NCBI GenBank assembly: GCA_018819005.1
Contig: JAHJQU010000302.1
Span: forward strand, 1 to 11,197
Reading direction: 5' to 3'
Length of the DNA stretch: 11,197 nucleotides
From: Pseudomonadota bacterium
GTDB taxonomy: Bacteria > Desulfobacterota > Desulfobacteria > Desulfobacterales > RPRI01
In this document: positions 6,521 through 11,197 of the stretch, one piece after another
Position numbering within the stretch: the first letter of the stretch is position 1
Layout: the number at the start of each line of letters is the position of its first letter
The notes under the pieces: generated by a model
Seen by the model: only the letters and a program-made list of their open reading frames with translations
Told to the model about the DNA's origin: nothing
Databases searched by the model: none
Program-made: the position numbers and the translations under genes

Positions 6521-7246
6521 ATGTTAATGACCGCGGCTATTATTGCATGGATTGTTCTGACAACAATCTTTTTTGGCCTGCTGACAATCTTTGTTTCTTT
6601 TATTAGCCGTAAAGGAGATTTGCCGCACAAGGTTGCCGGTATATGGGCACGATCTATAATGGCCGCAAGCCCCATAGAAGTGACGGTTAAGGGCCTTTCA
6701 AACATAGATCCGGATAAATCTTACATTTATATGTCCAATCACCAGAGCAATTATGATATTCCGATTCTTTTAGGGCATCTTCCGGTCCAGTTCAGATGGC
6801 TTGCAAAAATAGAGCTTTTTCGTATACCAGTTTTCGGGTATGCTATGAAAAGGGCCGGGTATATCTGCATAGACCGTTCAAACCAGAAATCAGCCTTTGA
6901 AAGTCTTAAAAAGGCTGCCGGAATAATAAGAGACGGCGTTTCCGTAATGGTTTTTCCGGAAGGAACCAGAAGCATGGATGGTAACATAGGTTCCTTCAAA
7001 AAGGGCGGATTTGTTCTTGCGGTTGAATCGGGCGTCCCGATCGTTCCGGTTATTATTTACGGCACATTTTCAATCATGCCTAAAAGCAGGCTTCTCATTA
7101 AACCCGGCAAGGTTACCTTGGAAGTTCTGGAGCCTGTAGAGACCTCGGGTTTTACAAAAGAAACCAAGGATGGACTTATGGAAAAGATCAGAAATATCAT
7201 GTGCGAATCTATTGATGAGGAGAAGAAGGGTAATTCATCATGTTGA
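6521..7246 (+). CDS. plsC: 1-acyl-sn-glycerol-3-phosphate acyltransferase
   Basis: Membrane enzyme that acylates lysophosphatidic acid at sn-2 to give phosphatidic acid, the second acylation of phospholipid synthesis. The 241-residue product has an N-terminal hydrophobic segment (about 4-28), the catalytic HX4D box NHQSNYD (His74, Asp79), the glycerol-phosphate-binding FPEGTRS motif at 145-151 and GVPIVP at 171-176. The frame is open from ATG 6440, but the first 17 codons of that version lie inside the inverted-repeat element, so I prefer ATG 6521, which has GGGA at 6511-6514 and gives normal family length. ATG 6527 is also possible. It overlaps rnj by 7 bp, indicating translational coupling. 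Acyl chain or substrate preference cannot be read from sequence. Confidence 0.92.
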   Translation: MLMTAAIIAWIVLTTIFFGLLTIFVSFISRKGDLPHKVAGIWARSIMAASPIEVTVKGLSNIDPDKSYIYMSNHQSNYDIPILLGHLPVQFRWLAKIELFRIPVFGYAMKRAGYICIDRSNQKSAFESLKKAAGIIRDGVSVMVFPEGTRSMDGNIGSFKKGGFVLAVESGVPIVPVIIYGTFSIMPKSRLLIKPGKVTLEVLEPVETSGFTKETKDGLMEKIRNIMCESIDEEKKGNSSC

Positions 7247-8889
7247 AAATCATTCCTCTTGGCGGACTCGGAGAAATTGGCCTGAATATGATGGCTTTCG
7301 AATATGCCGATTCAATATTTATAGTCGATGCCGGGCTTATGTTTCCTGAAGATTATATGCTGGGAGTCGATTTTGTAATTCCCGACATGCTTTACCTGAA
7401 GCAGAATAAATCCAGAATAGCCGGAATAGTTTTGACTCATGCCCATGAAGATCATATCGGGGCGCTCCCTTTTTTATTAAAGGATATAAACATTCCTGTT
7501 TTCGGAACGCCTTTTACCCTGGGACTTGTTCGCCATAAACTTGAAGAGTACGGGCTTCTGACACCGGCTTCACTTTATGAAATAGCGCCTGGAGAAAAGT
7601 TGAAACTGGGACCCTTTGAGATTGAGTTTATAAGGGTTGGTCACAGCGTAGTAGATGGAGTGGGGCTTGCCATCAGAACCCCTTTGGGACTGATTGTTCA
7701 TACGGGTGATTTTAAAATCAGCCACACAGCCATGGATGGAATGATGACCGATATCCATAGCTTTGCACGTTGCGGAGATGAGGGAGTTCTGTGTCTTCTT
7801 TCCGATTCGACAAACATTGAAAAAGAGGGTTATACTATTTCAGCAAAGGAGATAGGCGAAACCCTATCAAGAATAACAATGGGGTGCAGGGGCAGGGTAA
7901 TTATTGCTCTTTTTGCTTCCAATATCGCAAGGATTCAGCAGATTGTTAATATTGCAAAAGCAAGGGAGAAAAAAATTATTTTCAATGGAAGAAGCATTGA
8001 ACTCAGCGTAGGCATTGCAAAAAATCTTGGATATCTGAAAATTCCTGATGAGATAGAGATTGATATAAGCCAGATAAAAGAGTTTTCAGATGACGAGATA
8101 ATCATGATTACCACAGGCAGCCAGGGAGAACCCTTGTCCGCCCTTGCAAGAATGTCAGCGGGTTCGCACAAGCAGATAAGCGTGAAAAAAAATGATACCG
8201 TTATCCTTTCTTCCAAGTTTATTCCGGGCAATGAAAAAGCCATAACCAATATCATTAATAAGCTTTATAAGCGCGGGGCAGATGTAATATATGAAAAAAT
8301 ATCAAACATACATGTGTCAGGGCATGCTTTTAAGGAAGAATTAAAGCTGATGATGAACCTGACCAAACCCGAGTATTTTATTCCGATACATGGTGAATAC
8401 AGGCACTTGGTGCTGCATTCGCGCCTTGCTGAAGAAGTGGGAATAAAGAAGGAAAATATCCTTCTTGCTGAAAACGGACAGATAATCGAATTTGATGTAA
8501 AAGGCGGCAGGATAAAGGATGAAGTTCCGACCGGCCGTGTCCTGATTGACGGGAAGGGGATAGGGGATGTCGGAAGGAGCGTTCTTAAAGAAAGAAGGGC
8601 GCTTTCCGAAGAGGGACTTGTAGTTGTTAATATGGCTTTTGATGAAGAGACCGGGATTATTGTTTACGGGCCTGAGATAGTTTCGAGGGGTTTTGTTTTT
8701 GAAACGGAAACCGGGCATCTTATCGAGGATGCAAAATGTGTTATTCTTGAAATAGTAGAGGAGATAACTCCCGGTACGCCGGACAGGGTCAATAAAATAA
8801 GATCCAAGGTGCAAACTGCTTTAAGAAAATATTTTAATTTTGCAATAAAACGGAGACCGGTTATTCTTCACTTTATTCTTGAGATATAG
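7240..8889 (+). CDS. rnj: Ribonuclease J
   Basis: Metallo-beta-lactamase/beta-CASP ribonuclease with 5'-3' exonuclease and endonuclease activity in RNA turnover and maturation, cytoplasmic. Of its 549 residues (normal length), the zinc site is visible: THAHEDH (His67, His69, Asp71, His72), His135 in RVGHS, Asp157 in HTGDFK and His384 in IPIHGEYRHL. Beta-CASP elements include SDSTN (188-192), TTGSQGEP (291-298) and HVSGHA (358-363). The C-terminal region from about residue 425 has the usual RNase J fold signature, ending REIVEE-like. AGAAGAAGGG at 7221-7230 is a strong ribosome site, and the start overlaps the plsC stop. RNase J genes near ftsK/spoIIIE occur in other bacteria (rnjB near spoIIIE in Bacillus subtilis, established), consistent with the gene downstream. 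Confidence 0.96.
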   Translation: MLKIIPLGGLGEIGLNMMAFEYADSIFIVDAGLMFPEDYMLGVDFVIPDMLYLKQNKSRIAGIVLTHAHEDHIGALPFLLKDINIPVFGTPFTLGLVRHKLEEYGLLTPASLYEIAPGEKLKLGPFEIEFIRVGHSVVDGVGLAIRTPLGLIVHTGDFKISHTAMDGMMTDIHSFARCGDEGVLCLLSDSTNIEKEGYTISAKEIGETLSRITMGCRGRVIIALFASNIARIQQIVNIAKAREKKIIFNGRSIELSVGIAKNLGYLKIPDEIEIDISQIKEFSDDEIIMITTGSQGEPLSALARMSAGSHKQISVKKNDTVILSSKFIPGNEKAITNIINKLYKRGADVIYEKISNIHVSGHAFKEELKLMMNLTKPEYFIPIHGEYRHLVLHSRLAEEVGIKKENILLAENGQIIEFDVKGGRIKDEVPTGRVLIDGKGIGDVGRSVLKERRALSEEGLVVVNMAFDEETGIIVYGPEIVSRGFVFETETGHLIEDAKCVILEIVEEITPGTPDRVNKIRSKVQTALRKYFNFAIKRRPVILHFILEI

Positions 8890-8897
8890 AAAGCAGG

Positions 8898-9018
8898 CGT
8901 GAGGCATGAGGCGAAAGCCGAAAGGCGTAAATCGCAGATCGTGAATCGTGAATCGAACCACGAACCACGAACGACGATCAACGAAGTACGAGCATGGCGA
9001 GATGCGAAAGGCGGGACA
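8898..9018. repeat. Degenerate heptanucleotide tandem array upstream of ftsK
   Basis: From 8912 to 8995 twelve successive 7-base units all begin with CG; examples are CGAAAGC, CGAAAGG, CGTGAAT twice (8940-8953), CGAACCA twice (8954-8967) and CGAACGA. Two related units precede it (8898-8911). After a 2-base slip, three more follow (CGAGATG, CGAAAGG, CGGGACA; 8998-9018). A 7-base period cannot keep a coding frame, so the stretch is noncoding even though one frame stays open into ftsK. It fills nearly the whole rnj-ftsK spacer. Confidence 0.8.
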
Positions 9019-9024
9019 ATTAAT

Positions 9025-11172
9025 ATGCGCAAGGAACTAATAGGTATATTATTATTTTTTCTTGTTGTTTTCACATTAATAAGTCTTTTGTCTTACAGCC
9101 CTAACGATCCTTCCATTAATAACGCGAAAGCTGCCGGTGAGGTTAACAACCTTTTTGGTGTTGTCGGATCCAATATAGCCGGAATTCTTGTTGCTCTCTT
9201 TGGAATGGCATCGTTTATTATCCCCGTGGCTATTCTATTTATCAGCATAAGATTTTTCGGTAATTATACCGGCCGGATAATAATTGTTACTATTGCCGGC
9301 GGATTACTCCTTATTGTGACATCAGCCGGCCTGCTCGCGTTTCACGAAAAAGACTTTGCCGTTTTCGGACACGATTTTTCCCCCGGCGGGATTATAGGAA
9401 TCTCTCTTAAATCATTTCTCGTTAAGTACTATAACATAACAGGTTCCGTTATTATCCTTGCTCTGTCATGGGTTGCCGGTTTTGTCCTTGCAACGGGCTT
9501 ATCTGTGATGGGTATTCTGAGACGTTTCTGGGGGATTAGTTTATTTGCTTTTGAACGTGTAACAACAAATTTCATTATGTTGAAAGAGCGGAGAGAAAAA
9601 GCCGCAAAACGTTCCAAGCTTATAGCAGAAAAAAAAGATCTGAAAGAGCCGGAAATAGAGATAAAGGCGGCAAAAACAAAACCTGTCAAGGAAGCGCCCG
9701 TTCCAAAGCAGGAAGTATTCGAGTTCATGCGTACCGAAACAGATTTCCGATTGCCGTCCGTAAATTTTCTTGATGAACCGCATGCCAGGCCGGCCAGTTT
9801 AGATAATGAAAACTTAAAAATGCAGTCAAAGCTTCTCGAGAAGAAACTTGAAGATTTTGGTGTGAACGGGAGGGTAGTGGCAGTTATCCCGGGACCGGTT
9901 ATCACGACTTTTGAATATGAACCTGCCCCGGGGGTAAAGATAAACAAGATCGTTAATCTCACGGATGATCTGTCGCTAGCTCTCCGGGCAACAAGCATAA
10001 GGATGGAAGCCCCTATTCCGGGAAAGGCGGTAATCGGCATTGAAATTCCCAACACAGACAGGGAAATAGTCGGATTCAAGGAGGTCGTCGTATCGGGGGC
10101 TTTTGAAAAGGCCAAATCAAAGCTTACCATCTGCCTCGGAAAGGATATTGTGGGAAATCCTGTTGTGGCTGAGCTCGATAAAATGCCGCACCTGCTCATA
10201 GCAGGAGCAACCGGTTCCGGAAAAAGCGTCGCGTTAAACACGATGATATGCAGCCTTCTCTACAAGGCTACGCCGGATGAAGTAAAGCTACTTATGGTTG
10301 ATCCCAAAAGGATCGAGTTGGCAATGTACGACGGCATCCCGCATCTTATTGCTCCGGTGGTTACGGACGCAAAAAAAGCCACAAACGCTCTCTTCTGGGC
10401 CGTGCATGAAATGGAGAGAAGGTACATGATTCTCTCGGAAAACAAGGCAAGAAATATAAACCAGTATCAGCAGAAGACCGCAAAAGGGGCAAAAAATGAA
10501 AAGGGCGAGGTTCTCGAAAAGCTGCCCCTTATAGTTATTATCATCGACGAGCTTGCGGATATGATGATGGTGGCTTCACGGGATGTGGAAGTTTCTCTGA
10601 CCCGCCTTGCGCAAATGGCGCGTGCTGCCGGTATCCATCTGATTCTTGCAACACAAAGGCCTTCTGTAGATGTACTGACAGGTATTATAAAGGCCAACTT
10701 TCCGACCCGTCTCTCGTTTCAGGTCTCTTCCAAAACCGACTCGCGGACTATACTGGATGCCAATGGAGCTGAGAATCTGCTTGGAAACGGGGATATGCTT
10801 TTCATGCCTCCCGGCACTGCAAGAATGCAGCGGATACACGGCGCATTCATATCTGAAGCTGAAATAACAAGGATTACGGAATTTCTGAAAAAACAGAAAA
10901 AGCCGGAGTATGACAAAAAGATAACTGAGACACGATCGATTGAACAGTCCGATCCCGATTCAGCAGAGCACGATGAGAGATATGATGATGCCATGGCTCT
11001 CGTTACCAGGACCAGGCAGGCGTCAATATCCATGATTCAGAGGCATTTGCGTGTAGGCTATAACAGGGCTGCCCGCATAATAGAAGTAATGGAAAAAGAG
11101 GGGGTTGTCGGGCCGTCGGACGGGGTGAAGCCGAGGGAAGTTCTTGTCAGGGGATATGATGATATCAAATGA
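9025..11172 (+). CDS. ftsK: DNA translocase FtsK/SpoIIIE family
   Basis: Hexameric, membrane-anchored ATPase that pumps chromosomal DNA through the division septum and helps resolve chromosome ends. The 715-residue product starts with four hydrophobic segments (about 4-23, 48-78, 83-106 and 138-163), then a short charged linker (about 185-250). The motor follows, with Walker A GATGSGKS at 394-401 and Walker B VIIIDELAD with Asp508. ATQRPSV at 542-548 and the C-terminal winged-helix gamma domain (about 653-709, ISMIQRHLRVGYNRAARIIE) are also present; gamma reads polar chromosomal sequences. The linker is short, as in SpoIIIE rather than E. coli FtsK. The frame extends back to GTG 8899, but those 42 codons are repeat array; ATG 9025 directly precedes the first membrane helix and has GCGGGA upstream. 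Confidence 0.95.
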   Translation: MRKELIGILLFFLVVFTLISLLSYSPNDPSINNAKAAGEVNNLFGVVGSNIAGILVALFGMASFIIPVAILFISIRFFGNYTGRIIIVTIAGGLLLIVTSAGLLAFHEKDFAVFGHDFSPGGIIGISLKSFLVKYYNITGSVIILALSWVAGFVLATGLSVMGILRRFWGISLFAFERVTTNFIMLKERREKAAKRSKLIAEKKDLKEPEIEIKAAKTKPVKEAPVPKQEVFEFMRTETDFRLPSVNFLDEPHARPASLDNENLKMQSKLLEKKLEDFGVNGRVVAVIPGPVITTFEYEPAPGVKINKIVNLTDDLSLALRATSIRMEAPIPGKAVIGIEIPNTDREIVGFKEVVVSGAFEKAKSKLTICLGKDIVGNPVVAELDKMPHLLIAGATGSGKSVALNTMICSLLYKATPDEVKLLMVDPKRIELAMYDGIPHLIAPVVTDAKKATNALFWAVHEMERRYMILSENKARNINQYQQKTAKGAKNEKGEVLEKLPLIVIIIDELADMMMVASRDVEVSLTRLAQMARAAGIHLILATQRPSVDVLTGIIKANFPTRLSFQVSSKTDSRTILDANGAENLLGNGDMLFMPPGTARMQRIHGAFISEAEITRITEFLKKQKKPEYDKKITETRSIEQSDPDSAEHDERYDDAMALVTRTRQASISMIQRHLRVGYNRAARIIEVMEKEGVVGPSDGVKPREVLVRGYDDIK

Positions 11173-11197
11173 ATAGTTGAATAGGCAGAAGGCATGA
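11170..11197. repeat. Start of a second heptamer-like repeat at the window edge
   Basis: Right after the ftsK stop the sequence reads in 7-base steps: TGAATAG, TTGAATA, GGCAGAA, GGCATGA. GGCATGA also occurs at 8903-8909, in the array before ftsK. Only four units are visible, so the array is tentative. An ATG at 11194 belongs to this pattern and has no well-spaced ribosome site. Confidence 0.4.

Noticed and set aside
8341..8814. 157-codon open frame on the - strand in rnj
   Set aside because: Lies wholly inside the conserved RNase J C-terminal half and resembles no protein family.
8899..9024. GTG start and 42-codon N-terminal extension of ftsK
   Set aside because: Encoded entirely by the 7-base periodic array; the membrane domain of the family begins right at ATG 9025.
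9429..10241. 270-codon open frame on the - strand across ftsK
   Set aside because: Shadow of the ftsK coding frame; low-complexity Ser/Phe/Thr product with no recognisable domain.
11194..11197. ATG at the right edge as the start of the next gene
   Set aside because: The adjacent AGAAGG is only one base away, and the ATG falls within the heptamer-like repeat.

Overview
The window has about 43-45% G+C by eye and is densely coded, with every gene on the + strand. Its content fits an anaerobic or facultative member of the Desulfobacterota (deltaproteobacteria, Desulfobacterales-like). It combines a cytosolic [NiFe]-hydrogenase, a multi-PAS sensor kinase with a receiver, RNase J, an FtsK-type translocase, a small protein that I recall from deltaproteobacterial genomes, and noncoding repeats of the kind seen in that group. 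The lineage is an inference; no marker RNA is present.

Left part (1-678): the probable last codons of an unidentified gene, then an O6-alkylguanine-DNA alkyltransferase (ogt/MGMT). A 174-bp spacer follows, with a weak promoter candidate and a small inverted repeat.

Central module (853-5977): small and large subunits of a cytosolic, group 2/1h-like [NiFe]-hydrogenase, followed 62 bp later by a soluble three-PAS histidine kinase and a receiver domain. The small subunit has no Tat signal. It carries Asp where most hydrogenases have the second cysteine of the proximal-cluster CxxC motif. The large subunit keeps only seven residues after its final ligand histidine. No hyp maturation genes, cytochrome or other redox partner is present. 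I propose that the hydrogenase and kinase form an H2-sensing signalling unit, a counterpart of HoxBC-HoxJ / HupUV. The kinase and receiver appear to be one hybrid kinase gene split by a single missing base near 5514, where the family's usual 'LYFP' becomes 'LYFR'.

Right part (6025-11172): a small conserved protein of unknown function, a 138-bp inverted-repeat (MITE-like) element, then housekeeping genes: plsC (lysophosphatidate acyltransferase), rnj (RNase J, overlapping plsC by 7 bp) and ftsK/spoIIIE (DNA translocase). Before ftsK lies an array of degenerate heptamers, most beginning with CG. A similar pattern resumes after ftsK at the right edge. Both repeat zones create spurious N-terminal extensions of the following genes, so I place the plsC and ftsK starts downstream of them. 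No tRNA, rRNA, CRISPR array or recognisable IS transposase was seen.
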